A DNA stretch of 41,868 bases from an uncultured Caryophanales bacterium (GCA_946539445.1 CAMNHK010000013.1:1-41868), one strand, 5' to 3'. Counted from the first letter of the stretch, positions 16,816 through 22,971 are shown. The notes: generated by a model from the sequence alone, not told the origin. A program made the numbers and translations.

Positions 16816-17638
16816 AAAAATGACATCTTATAAGATCTTTAAAGCAATTCTAACGCCAATTTATCGCTTTTGGTATCGCCCAACGATTATTGGAAAAGAA
16901 AATATTCCAAAAGAAGGAGCAATTGTAGTAGCTGGAAATCATGTCCATATTATGGATCAATGTAATATTATTATTGTAACGAAGAGAAAACTTCATTATA
17001 TGGCGAAAAAAGAGTATTTTGATAATAAAAAAGTAGCTTGGTTCTTTCAAAAATCTGGCTGTATCCCAGTAGATCGTAGTAAGAAAGATACAGAGGCAAC
17101 ATCGGCTGCAAGAGAAGTCCTAGAAAAAGGACATGCTTTAGGAATCTTTCCAGAAGGAACAAGAAATGGCTTAAAAGAAGAAAAAATGAAAGAACTTCAT
17201 GATAAGTATTTTCAAGAAGAAGATTTTAAGTCCTTTCAAAAACGAATAAAAAAGAATAAAACTTCCTTTGTGAATTATCTAGAAGAATTAATAAGTTCCA
17301 AAATCATTACAGAAGAAGAGTTTAAGAATCATATTGAAGATACCAATTCATTCCTACAAGAATTAATTCAATCAAAAAGAATTACCAAACAAGACTATTA
17401 TGATCATATCTTACTTCCATTAAAATTTGGGGCAGTATCTCTTGCACAAAAAGGAAATGCCAAAATCGTACCCTATGCGATTACAGGAGACTATAAATTT
17501 CGAAGTAAAAATCTTATCATCCGAATTGGCAAACCATTTACTCCAGGAGACGACTTAGAAAAAGCCAATAAACGCTTAGACCAAACCATAAAAGAACTAA
17601 TGAAAGAAAGCATGGAAGAAGAAAATAGTGGTAAATAG
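16808..17638 (+). CDS. PlsC-family acyltransferase, copy 2, with a helical insertion
   Basis: 276 residues. The core is homologous to the gene before it: NHVHIMD near residue 40 (H-x4-D), GCIPVDRS near 82, FPEGTRNG near 118, and PLKFGAVS near 203. Between the last two lies an extra charged helical segment of about 75 residues (125-200). It contains a repeat: LEELISSKIITEEEF near 156 and LQELIQSKRITKQDY near 182, with a weaker copy before. The pattern resembles SHOCT-type helical hairpins. The insertion sits beside the acyl-acceptor region, so it may change substrate choice or bind a partner. The catalytic motifs are intact. Confidence 0.82.
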   Translation: MNEKMTSYKIFKAILTPIYRFWYRPTIIGKENIPKEGAIVVAGNHVHIMDQCNIIIVTKRKLHYMAKKEYFDNKKVAWFFQKSGCIPVDRSKKDTEATSAAREVLEKGHALGIFPEGTRNGLKEEKMKELHDKYFQEEDFKSFQKRIKKNKTSFVNYLEELISSKIITEEEFKNHIEDTNSFLQELIQSKRITKQDYYDHILLPLKFGAVSLAQKGNAKIVPYAITGDYKFRSKNLIIRIGKPFTPGDDLEKANKRLDQTIKELMKESMEEENSGK

Positions 17639-17646
17639 TGTAAAAT

Positions 17647-17679
17647 AAAGAAAGTGATAGAAGGAATTACTTTCTTTTT
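17647..17679 (+). terminator. Terminator of the plsC pair
   Basis: 12-bp stem AAAGAAAGTGAT / ATTACTTTCTTT with one G-T pair and a 7-nt loop, then T-run. Confidence 0.75.
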
Positions 17680-17705
17680 ATGGTATGATAATATTGGTGA
17701 TTAAT

Positions 17706-18557
17706 ATGATAGATAATGAATTTGATCAAGAGGTAAAATACAAACTATTTCGTACGGTAAAAGAAATATTACATCCCTCTATTTCAAAAAAGAATATCAG
17801 TGATTATAAAATAATACTAGGAGAAGAATATCTTCCTGTTAGAGTTTATTATCCCAAAAAAGTAAGTGAAATGAACCGCGTAATAATCTATATTCGTGGA
17901 AATGGAAATGTAACGGAATGTAATGGAAAGTATTCCGATATTTGTAAAAAATTATGTCTAAATACCGATTCTTTAGTAATCGCAATTGAATACACCGAAG
18001 AAAAATATCAGTATAAAAAAATGGTAGAGATGATAGCAGAAACAGTTGCCTATCTCTATCATGGATTAGAAATCAATATGATGGATCCTTCTAATATATG
18101 CCTAGTAGGAGACTCTACAGGATGTCACATCATCACAACCATTCATGCTCTACAAGCAGGAAAAATAAAGATTCAAAAAGAAATATTATTCTATCCAACC
18201 ATCAGTCTAGAATATTTTGGAAAAACCAACTATGAATCCATAGAAAAGAATAAGAACTTTAACTTACACTTAATAGAGAATCTTCAAGAATATTTTACCT
18301 TTATGATTCCGAAAAAAGAGTTAGAAGAAGATATCTATCATCCACTAAGACAAGTAAGAACAGAAATACCAAACACTTTAATTATTACTGGAAATGTAGA
18401 TTGTTTAAAAGATGAAGCCAAAGATTACTATGAAAGACTACCAAAGGAGAAAGCAAAATATGTAGAATTACCATTTTGTGCTCATGGTTTCTTAAAAACA
18501 GAAGACAAAGAATTAGATCAAGAAATATACGAAGAAGTAAAAGCCTTTTTAGGTTAA
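17706..18557 (+). CDS. Alpha/beta hydrolase, lipase/esterase-like (HSL-type)
   Basis: 283 residues from ATG 17706 (GGTGAT upstream). An earlier in-frame ATG at 17685 lies inside the TGGTATGAT promoter. Nucleophile Ser in LVGDSTGCH near residue 140, Asp in ITGNVDCLKDEA near 230, His in CAHGFL near 260, in the order expected for the family. The usual HGGG oxyanion loop is IRGNGN here, so the first His is Arg. No signal peptide, so it acts in the cytoplasm. The substrate is unknown; placed after two phospholipid acyltransferases it could act on lipid or small acyl esters. Confidence 0.7.
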   Translation: MIDNEFDQEVKYKLFRTVKEILHPSISKKNISDYKIILGEEYLPVRVYYPKKVSEMNRVIIYIRGNGNVTECNGKYSDICKKLCLNTDSLVIAIEYTEEKYQYKKMVEMIAETVAYLYHGLEINMMDPSNICLVGDSTGCHIITTIHALQAGKIKIQKEILFYPTISLEYFGKTNYESIEKNKNFNLHLIENLQEYFTFMIPKKELEEDIYHPLRQVRTEIPNTLIITGNVDCLKDEAKDYYERLPKEKAKYVELPFCAHGFLKTEDKELDQEIYEEVKAFLG

Positions 18558-18568
18558 TACTTCTTTTT
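18532..18568 (+). terminator. Terminator overlapping the hydrolase 3' end
   Basis: Outer stem AAGAAGTA / TACTTCTT with an inner AGCCT / AGGTT pairing, then TTTTT. Half of it is coding sequence. Confidence 0.65.
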
Positions 18569-18580
18569 CATTCGAAAATA

Positions 18581-18589
18581 TGATATACT
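18581..18589 (+). promoter_or_regulatory. Extended -10 promoter of the lipoprotein gene
   Basis: TGATATACT, 23 bases before ATG 18613. Confidence 0.5.
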
Positions 18590-18612
18590 GATAAAGGAAA
18601 TAAGGAGAAATT

Positions 18613-19110
18613 ATGAAAAAAGCAATAATATTAGGAATGATGATTCTATCCTTTCTTTTAGTAGGATGTACCAAAGAAGAATCAAATAACAATACCAATC
18701 CGATCTCAAACACCATGGAACATAAACATTGTACAAGAGGGGGAGAAAGAGAAAATCTAACTACAGAATTATATTATGATATTTATTACACGGGAGAACG
18801 TCTAAATCGCTTAATATCCCACGAAGCTGTAACTTCAGAAGATTCTAGTCTATTAGATACTTATGAAAATGCCTATAAAGGAATTGCTACCAACTACAGC
18901 GGCTTAGATCATTATGAAACAAATATTACTCGAAATGGAAATACTGTAAGCTTTGAAATGAATATTGACTATGATAAAATCGATATTCCGGCTTTAATTC
19001 GAATTGAAGGGGAAGAAGATAATATCTTCGAAAATGGTATTCCAAAGGTACAAAAATGGTTGGATTTAGCCGAGAAATTTGGAACAAAATGTGAATTGGT
19101 TACGGATTAG
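18613..19110 (+). CDS. Small lipoprotein of unknown function
   Basis: 165 residues. Clear lipoprotein signal: basic start, hydrophobic helix and lipobox LLVGC, with Cys at residue 19 to be acylated. After it a polar linker rich in Asn, then a domain of about 120 residues with no motif I recognise. AAGGAG ribosome site. No terminator or promoter is visible between it and tRNA-Arg, 14 bases downstream. A perfect 8-bp hairpin (19096-19117, TTGGTTAC / GTAACCAA) lies across its stop codon. The two may share a transcript that is cut to free the tRNA. Confidence 0.7.
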   Translation: MKKAIILGMMILSFLLVGCTKEESNNNTNPISNTMEHKHCTRGGERENLTTELYYDIYYTGERLNRLISHEAVTSEDSSLLDTYENAYKGIATNYSGLDHYETNITRNGNTVSFEMNIDYDKIDIPALIRIEGEEDNIFENGIPKVQKWLDLAEKFGTKCELVTD

Positions 19111-19123
19111 TAACCAAGAAACT

Positions 19124-19199
19124 GTTCGGATAGTTTAATTGGATAAAATATTTCCCTCCGACGGAAATGATAAGGGTTCAAGTCCCTTTCTGAACACCA
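19124..19199 (+). tRNA. tRNA-Arg (anticodon CCG)
   Basis: 76 nt including encoded CCA. Acceptor GTTCGGA / TCTGAAC (one G-U), weak D stem GTTT / AAAT, anticodon stem TTTCC / GGAAA with loop CTCCGAC (anticodon CCG at 19158-19160), T arm AAGGG-TTCAAGT-CCCTT. Reads CGG codons. No own promoter is evident. Confidence 0.93.
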
Positions 19200-19210
19200 T
19201 ATCAAAATAA

Positions 19211-19231
19211 AAAAACGACTTAGTCGTTTTT
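19211..19231. terminator. Bidirectional terminator
   Basis: 9-bp stem AAAAACGAC / GTCGTTTTT around TTA. It serves tRNA-Arg on + and the GDPD gene on -, whose stop codon is the loop. Confidence 0.8.
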
Positions 19232-19921
19232 CTTTTTATAATAATTTCCTACATAGATATAATCCGGACTTTGAATTTCATTTGTATCTTGAATCGTCCA
19301 TAAAAAAATAGGGTACTTCTTACTTAGTTTTTGATACTTTTTCAATTCTAATAATTTTTTATGAATAGCTAAGAAATCCGTCTTCGTATACCAAAGCATG
19401 AAAGAAGAAGGAAGCAAAATCTTCTGCCACCAAGTAGGGTATTTTTTATGAATCAAATATCCCACTTCTACATTTGGATAATGAGTTTTGAGGTAACGAA
19501 CAATTCTTGGATCAAAAGACTTTATGACAAAATTAGAAAAATCTCCTAGCTCTTTCATTAACGTATCACATACCAAAGCAATTTTTTTAGTTTGTTTAAT
19601 TTCAATATCTAAGAAAACTTTATCTTTTACTAGATCTAAAACACTTTGAAAAGTAGGAATTCTTTCTTTGGTCATTAATAGAGGGCATTCTTCAATTTCT
19701 TGAAATGTACTTTCTTGTAAGTAGATTGGAACCCCAGTCATTCTCTTTAAATTATAGTCATGAAAAACAACCAAGACATTATCTTTTGTTAACTGAACAT
19801 CTAGTTCAATAGGATAAGAATTTTGAATGGCCTTTTGAAAAGCTTTCATGGAATTCTCAGGGATTGTCTCATTATCCCATAATCCTCTATGAGCAATTCG
19901 ACTTCCTTTTTCTAGCCTCAT
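19220..19921 (-). CDS. Glycerophosphodiester phosphodiesterase (GDPD)
   Basis: 233 residues from the ATG at 19921, chosen because AAGGTGAT lies just upstream; the in-frame start at 19951 has none. Cleaves glycerophosphodiesters to glycerol 3-phosphate and an alcohol. TIM-barrel motifs: IAHRGLW with HRG, TIPENSMKAF, ELDVQLTKDN with the Glu-x-Asp metal ligands, VVFHDYN and FLDIEIK. Normal length, no signal peptide. The promoter on the minus strand has TATAAT about 20 bases upstream (near 19940). Confidence 0.88.
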   Translation of the reverse strand: MRLEKGSRIAHRGLWDNETIPENSMKAFQKAIQNSYPIELDVQLTKDNVLVVFHDYNLKRMTGVPIYLQESTFQEIEECPLLMTKERIPTFQSVLDLVKDKVFLDIEIKQTKKIALVCDTLMKELGDFSNFVIKSFDPRIVRYLKTHYPNVEVGYLIHKKYPTWWQKILLPSSFMLWYTKTDFLAIHKKLLELKKYQKLSKKYPIFLWTIQDTNEIQSPDYIYVGNYYKKKND

Positions 19922-19976
19922 ACCATCACCTTCCATTTCATTATACAACAAAAAACTTCACAAAATGAAAAAAATG

Positions 19977-19985
19977 TGATATAAT
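19977..19985 (+). promoter_or_regulatory. Extended -10 promoter
   Basis: TGATATAAT before the unknown gene at 20016, which has a strong AGGGGGTG ribosome site. Confidence 0.5.
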
Positions 19986-20015
19986 ACAACAGACATTGAA
20001 AAAGGGGGTGAATCC

Positions 20016-20504
20016 ATGAAACAAATAAGAGATATTTTATGTTATCAAACAGGATATGGAGAAATGTATTCGACAGAAGATGCATCTATAGGAAGAATCG
20101 TGATTCAAGAAGATCATTCTTTTGAAGGATTTATAGAAGATTATGGATTTTCTACAAGATATTTTGTATTTGGTAAGATAAATCCAGAAGAGGGAATGGA
20201 ATTAGTAAAATGCCGTATGTATGACAAAGAAATTCCCAAACTATATCGTGGAAAACAAGAAGGAAATCGTTTCTATGGAGATTACTTAGCAAAAAGTTCT
20301 TTTGCTGAAGTAGAATTAGGAGAATGTAAAGTAACAGTTTTAAATCCAGATTCTTACCGTGAAGTAGGAGAAATAGAAATAGAAACATTAGAACAAGAAA
20401 CCAAACGATTCCATGATTCTTTCGGTCAAGAGTCTAGTCAAATCTATGCTCAAATGATGAATTCTAAAAAAGAAGAAAAACAAAAAAAATATGCACAAAA
20501 CTAA
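20016..20504 (+). CDS. Unknown cytoplasmic protein
   Basis: 162 residues, no family recognised. No signal peptide or membrane helix. The first 120 residues look beta-rich, with a repeated pattern of short strands and turns (GYGEM, FEGFIEDYG, FVFGKINPEEG, GNRFYGDYL). The end is a charged helix rich in Gln and Lys (QETKRFHDSFGQESSQIYAQ). Strong ribosome site, own promoter and terminator, so it is probably a real, independently expressed gene. Not related to either neighbour. Confidence 0.55.
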   Translation: MKQIRDILCYQTGYGEMYSTEDASIGRIVIQEDHSFEGFIEDYGFSTRYFVFGKINPEEGMELVKCRMYDKEIPKLYRGKQEGNRFYGDYLAKSSFAEVELGECKVTVLNPDSYREVGEIEIETLEQETKRFHDSFGQESSQIYAQMMNSKKEEKQKKYAQN

Positions 20505-20520
20505 TTGTTTTGTGCTTTTT
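20493..20520 (+). terminator. Terminator of the unknown gene
   Basis: Perfect 9-bp stem GCACAAAAC / GTTTTGTGC, loop TAATT, T5. Confidence 0.85.
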
Positions 20521-20523
20521 ATG

Positions 20524-20532
20524 TGATATAAT
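20524..20532 (+). promoter_or_regulatory. Extended -10 promoter of tRNA-Thr
   Basis: TGATATAAT ending 10 bases before the tRNA; the mature 5' end is only a few bases past the expected start. Confidence 0.55.
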
Positions 20533-20542
20533 ATTGATGTAT

Positions 20543-20618
20543 GCCGATTTAGCTCAGTTGGTAGAGCAACTCATTCGTAATGAGTAGGTCGAAGGTTCAA
20601 GTCCCTTAATCGGCACCA
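20543..20618 (+). tRNA. tRNA-Thr (anticodon CGT)
   Basis: 76 nt with encoded CCA. Acceptor GCCGATT / AATCGGC, D arm GCTC-AGTTGGTA-GAGC, anticodon stem ACTCA / TGAGT with loop TTCGTAA (anticodon CGT at 20576-20578), T arm GAAGG-TTCAAGT-CCCTT region. Reads ACG. An accessory island follows its 3' end. Confidence 0.95.
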
Positions 20619-20629
20619 GTGACGAATCT

Positions 20630-20646
20630 GTTCGAACTATTCGAAC
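20630..20646. repeat. Palindrome GTTCGAA-CTA-TTCGAAC behind tRNA-Thr
   Basis: Perfect 7-bp inverted repeat 12 bases after the tRNA CCA end. A close copy (CTCGAA-CTG-TTCGAG) is at 21711-21725, at the far side of the island and also 13 bases after a CACCA. The shared core TCGAACT(A/G)TTCGA makes the pair a candidate direct repeat flanking an insertion. Confidence 0.45.
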
Positions 20647-20657
20647 TTTATATATAG

Positions 20658-20681
20658 AGAACTTGCAAAAAGTTCTTTTTT
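20658..20681 (+). terminator. Terminator of tRNA-Thr
   Basis: 7-bp stem AGAACTT / AAGTTCT, loop GCAAA, T6. Its loop also holds the -35 box of the following small RNA promoter. Confidence 0.75.
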
Positions 20682-20691
20682 ATGTTATTAT
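20663..20691 (+). promoter_or_regulatory. Promoter of the antisense small RNA
   Basis: -35 TTGCAA (20663-20668), 17-bp spacer, extended -10 TGTTATTAT (box 20686-20691). Start expected near 20698. Confidence 0.6.
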
Positions 20692-20697
20692 GTATTT

Positions 20698-20810
20698 AGC
20701 AAGAAAACTTGCATAAAATAAAAAAGAGGAACATTTAAAGTTGCAAGTGAATGTCGCCTCAATTAATTGAGTTGGACACTCTATCTAAGCAGATGAGTGT
20801 CTATTTTTTT
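20698..20810 (+). ncRNA. Putative antitoxin RNA, antisense to the 3' part of the small toxin mRNA
   Basis: About 110 nt predicted from promoter to terminator. Elements in order: 5' hairpin GCAAG-AAAA-CTTGC (20699-20712), an interrupted hairpin between GAGG (20726) and CCTC (20760) with ACATT / AATGT inside, the palindrome CTCAATT-AATTGAG (20758-20771), and a strong terminator with stem GACACTC / GAGTGTC plus ATCT / AGAT (20775-20801) followed by TATTTTTTT. It contains no ORF with a ribosome site. It converges on the toxin gene and its terminator covers the toxin stop codon, so it would pair with the whole 3' untranslated part of that mRNA, as antitoxin RNAs of the txpA/RatA kind do. Confidence 0.6.
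20714..20760 (-). terminator. Probable terminator of the toxin mRNA (minus strand)
   Basis: On the minus strand: GAGG-CG-ACATT, 14-nt loop, AATGT-T-CCTC, then TTTTTTATTTT. It would end the toxin mRNA near 20718, making it about 235 nt. Confidence 0.5.
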
Positions 20811-20952
20811 ATGACTAATACCAATAAGGTAAGAAGTGATAAAATGATACAGATGTATCTTAGGAGTTTAATCACATAAACTCTTTTTTTCATCGATATC
20901 TACCTCCTTCCTTTTTCAAGACTGGAGGACGACACTCACATTAAATGTTCCT
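20727..20952. repeat. Imperfect inverted repeat linking toxin mRNA 5' and 3' ends
   Basis: Left arm 20727-20760 and right arm 20925-20952. AGGAACATTTAA at 20727-20738 is perfectly inverted at 20941-20952. The next part, TGAATGTCG-CCTC, matches TGAGTGTCGTCCTC of the other arm with one wobble and one bulge. In the minus-strand mRNA the 5' end can therefore pair with its own 3' end. Confidence 0.75.
20801..20893 (-). CDS. 30-residue hydrophobic peptide, candidate type I toxin
   Basis: A very short ORF on the minus strand, ATG 20893 to TAG 20803-20801. It is preceded by an excellent ribosome site GAAGGAGG at 9 nt. The peptide has a basic N-terminus (MKKRVYVIKLLR), one membrane-spanning stretch (ICIILSLLTLLVLVI) and a KK end. 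This is the build of small membrane toxins such as TxpA, BsrG and Fst. A near-consensus promoter lies at 20959-20987. The leader has CCTCC (20924-20928), which can pair with the GGAGG of the ribosome site, and a 7-bp hairpin (GAGTTTA / TAAACTC, 20864-20883) sits just inside the coding part. A small RNA converges on its 3' end. A leader peptide or non-toxic membrane peptide remain possible. Confidence 0.7.
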   Translation of the reverse strand: MKKRVYVIKLLRYICIILSLLTLLVLVIKK

Positions 20953-20958
20953 AATAAA

Positions 20959-20987
20959 ATTATATCAAACATTTATTCGTGACTCAA
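20959..20987 (-). promoter_or_regulatory. Strong promoter of the toxin mRNA
   Basis: Minus strand: -35 TTGAGT (20982-20987), exactly 17 bp, extended -10 TGATATAAT (box 20959-20964). The start falls near 20952, so the RNA should begin at or next to AGGAACATTTAA. Confidence 0.75.
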
Positions 20988-21027
20988 TAGTTTTACTATA
21001 TTTTTCTATTATATATAATAAACCATA

Positions 21028-21053
21028 GTATTTTGATATTAATGTCAAAATAC
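21028..21053. promoter_or_regulatory. Palindrome upstream of the nucleotidyltransferase gene
   Basis: Perfect 9-bp arms GTATTTTGA / TCAAAATAC around 8 nt, about 60 bases ahead of the extended -10 of the next gene. No T-run follows, so an operator is more likely than a terminator. Unassigned. Confidence 0.4.
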
Positions 21054-21108
21054 CTAGGGGGTTATATATTTTGCCATAAACAAAAAATTAAAATAATTAA
21101 TAAATATA

Positions 21109-21117
21109 TGTTATAAT
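21109..21117 (+). promoter_or_regulatory. Extended -10 promoter of the nucleotidyltransferase gene
   Basis: TGTTATAAT, 26 bases before the GTG start at 21144. Confidence 0.55.
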
Positions 21118-21143
21118 AACTAGCAATTGGATGAGGTGATAAT

Positions 21144-21668
21144 GTGACTGTACCAATTAAATATAATGATACAATAGATGAATTTACTAATGATTTAACA
21201 TTACAGATGAGATTGGAAAATTATATTAAAAATCATTTTTATCCTGCTTATACACTTTCTATGTTATGCCCTATATATTTATTAGGAGGAGCTATTAGAG
21301 ATTTAATATATGCTAAAAAACCTAAAGATTTAGATTTTGTCGTTTTAGGAAAAGAAAACATTGATTTTGTAGTACAGGTATTTGAAAAATTTAATATTAA
21401 ATATTATTTTAATAGATTTGGTGGCTTTAGATTTTATTACAATGATACTAAAATTGATTTATGGTTGAGTGATGATTTATTTTCATCAATACAATATAAT
21501 GTTGATGGTTTATTCTTTGATTTAAAAAATAATTCATTATTATCTCTAACTTTTGAAGACTTTATTAATAATGGATTAAAGTTGGTAAATCCAGAAAACA
21601 ATATTGAAAAAGGAAGAGAAAAAAAGATAATAAAATTTGAAGAAAAATTTAAAATGGATAATAAATAA
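21144..21668 (+). CDS. Orphan polyA-polymerase/CCA-type nucleotidyltransferase head domain
   Basis: 174 residues with a GTG start (AGGTGAT upstream; the nearby ATG runs into a stop). The signature YLLGGAIRDLIYAKKPKDLDFVVLG near residues 45-70 gives the Gly-Gly, Arg-Asp and Asp-x-Asp pattern of the Pol-beta class II head. A further Asp lies in DTKIDLWLS near 112. The RNA-binding body of CCA-adding enzymes is absent, so this is not tRNA maintenance. Codon use is more AT-rich than in neighbours (many TTA, ATA, AAT, few GCC or ACC), fitting transfer. Stand-alone enzymes of this type occur in mobile or defence settings; the target is unknown. Confidence 0.65.
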   Translation: MTVPIKYNDTIDEFTNDLTLQMRLENYIKNHFYPAYTLSMLCPIYLLGGAIRDLIYAKKPKDLDFVVLGKENIDFVVQVFEKFNIKYYFNRFGGFRFYYNDTKIDLWLSDDLFSSIQYNVDGLFFDLKNNSLLSLTFEDFINNGLKLVNPENNIEKGREKKIIKFEEKFKMDNK

Positions 21669-21735
21669 AGTTGTAGATATCTACGGCACTCGCACCATTT
21701 TGTTAGAAAACTCGAACTGTTCGAGTATAAAAGAG

Positions 21736-21761
21736 AGCGACAATCAAAAAGTCGCTTTTTT
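21736..21761. terminator. Terminator at the right end of the island
   Basis: Stem AGCGAC / GTCGCT with a 9-nt loop, then T6; also extends by A-T pairs. It lies between the convergent island and the membrane protein gene. Confidence 0.7.
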
Positions 21762-22557
21762 AATTGCATTGTTCATAGTCTTCAAAATAATTTAAATTGA
21801 TAATATCCTCTAAATAATAATGCCCATCCTTTTGTTGAAAGACATATTGAACTTGAGGAAATTGTCCTACATTATCTTTCGTAAAATCAAACTCTTCCGT
21901 ATAGGAATCATAGACTAAAGATTCTGGCTTATAGTAATAACGATAGATTTTTTGCTTGGATTCGGAAAATTCTGCTTTCGCAACCGTAACCATAATTTTA
22001 CCATCCTTTTGTTCATACTGAATCACTTCTTGATGATAAGTAATAGGAAGAAGAGTTTCCGTCTTTTCTTTTAATAAGAACATATCAATATCACTTTGAT
22101 AATACCAAGATAAGTATTCTGCTTGATCGTCAAAGTATTCAATCGTTTCATTAAATATTTTTTTCATACCGTCCCGAATCGTATCACCCGAAACATAGTA
22201 TTGGTAATTACTTAGAAGTTCACGATTCTCCTCCAAAGAGGAAAGAAAAGTAGAATCAATTTCTTTTTTTTGAGAATCTCCATAATGTAATAGAACCAAG
22301 GAAACTCGATCATGTAAAGTATGGTTTTGAAAAGGATTTTGATAAAACCATCCCAAACAAATCGTATTACTATCCAAAGAAGGCTTCATCCATTCATAAA
22401 TCTCCCGAACTTCTTTATTTTTTATAGGTCCTATTTCTTTTTCCTCTTCCTGTTTTTCTTTCACTTGACTCAATAAAAAAGAATAACTACCATATCCTAG
22501 TAAAAGAATAATAAGAATCAGAATTAGGATAATCATAATATCACGTGCCTTGCTCAT
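21760..22557 (-). CDS. Membrane-anchored extracytoplasmic protein, unknown
   Basis: 265 residues; family not recognised. One N-terminal membrane helix (IMIILILILIILLLGYG, about residues 7-28) without a cleavage site, then a Glu/Lys linker and an outside domain. The domain has a helical first half (YEWMKPSLDS near 55) and a beta-rich second half (KIMVTVAKAEF, KIYRYYYKPESL). Start at ATG 22557 with GGAGG eight bases upstream and a TGTTATACT promoter (22578-22586) on the minus strand. Confidence 0.6.
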   Translation of the reverse strand: MSKARDIMIILILILIILLLGYGSYSFLLSQVKEKQEEEKEIGPIKNKEVREIYEWMKPSLDSNTICLGWFYQNPFQNHTLHDRVSLVLLHYGDSQKKEIDSTFLSSLEENRELLSNYQYYVSGDTIRDGMKKIFNETIEYFDDQAEYLSWYYQSDIDMFLLKEKTETLLPITYHQEVIQYEQKDGKIMVTVAKAEFSESKQKIYRYYYKPESLVYDSYTEEFDFTKDNVGQFPQVQYVFQQKDGHYYLEDIINLNYFEDYEQCN

Positions 22558-22613
22558 TTGCGATTCCTCCTAGTATCAGTATAACACATTTTTAACAAAA
22601 AAAAGAAAGGATA

Positions 22614-22622
22614 TGATACAAT
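22614..22622 (+). promoter_or_regulatory. Extended -10 promoter of csaA
   Basis: TGATACAAT overlaps the ATG at 22621, which therefore cannot be the start; ATG 22642 after GGAGG is used. Confidence 0.5.
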
Positions 22623-22641
22623 GAAAAAAAGGAGGAATTCT

Positions 22642-22971
22642 ATGGCCAGTTTTGAAGATTTCCTAAAACTTGATATCCGAGTAGGGACCATTCTAGAAGC
22701 TAAAGTATTCGAAAAAGCAAAAAGACCAGCCTATCAACTAAAAGTAGATTTAGGAAAAGAAATAGGAATTAAAAAGTCTTCTGCTCAAATAACAAATCAT
22801 TATCAACCAGAAGAATTGGTCGGCAAGCAAGTACTTGCGGTTGTTAATTTTCCACCAAGACAAATAGCGGATTTTATGTCTGAAGTATTAGTATTAGGAA
22901 CATATAGTGAAGGAGGAGTTATTTTAATCACTCCGGATCAACCAGCTAAAAACGGAGATAAGTTAGGATAA
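22642..22971 (+). CDS. csaA: CsaA-like tRNA-binding-domain protein
   Basis: 109 residues from ATG 22642, equal to the usual CsaA length. A single EMAP-II / tRNA-binding OB fold: DFLKLDIRVGTILEAKVFE at the start, SSAQITNHY near 50, VVNFPPRQIADFMSEVLVLG near 75. CsaA is a homodimeric cytoplasmic protein described as a chaperone linked to protein export in Bacillus and able to bind tRNA. Stands alone between its own promoter and terminator. Confidence 0.88.
   Translation: MASFEDFLKLDIRVGTILEAKVFEKAKRPAYQLKVDLGKEIGIKKSSAQITNHYQPEELVGKQVLAVVNFPPRQIADFMSEVLVLGTYSEGGVILITPDQPAKNGDKLG

Noticed and set aside
20864-20890. Plus-strand terminator GAGTTTA/TAAACTC plus T7, with a tiny ORF MIQMYLRSLIT before it
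   Set aside because: The stem and T-run are the reverse of the toxin's first codons (poly-Lys and following bases). An mRNA hairpin in the toxin is a better explanation than a second + strand gene.
21676-21704. tRNA-like 3' end (CGGCACTCGCACCA) after the nucleotidyltransferase gene
   Set aside because: No matching T arm or acceptor partner can be built; GTAGATATCTAC before it is only a palindrome. Kept only as a possible repeat context for the island boundary.
20619-21760. Prophage or integrative element with integrase
   Set aside because: Only about 1.1 kb and no integrase, excisionase or phage gene; described as a small island instead.
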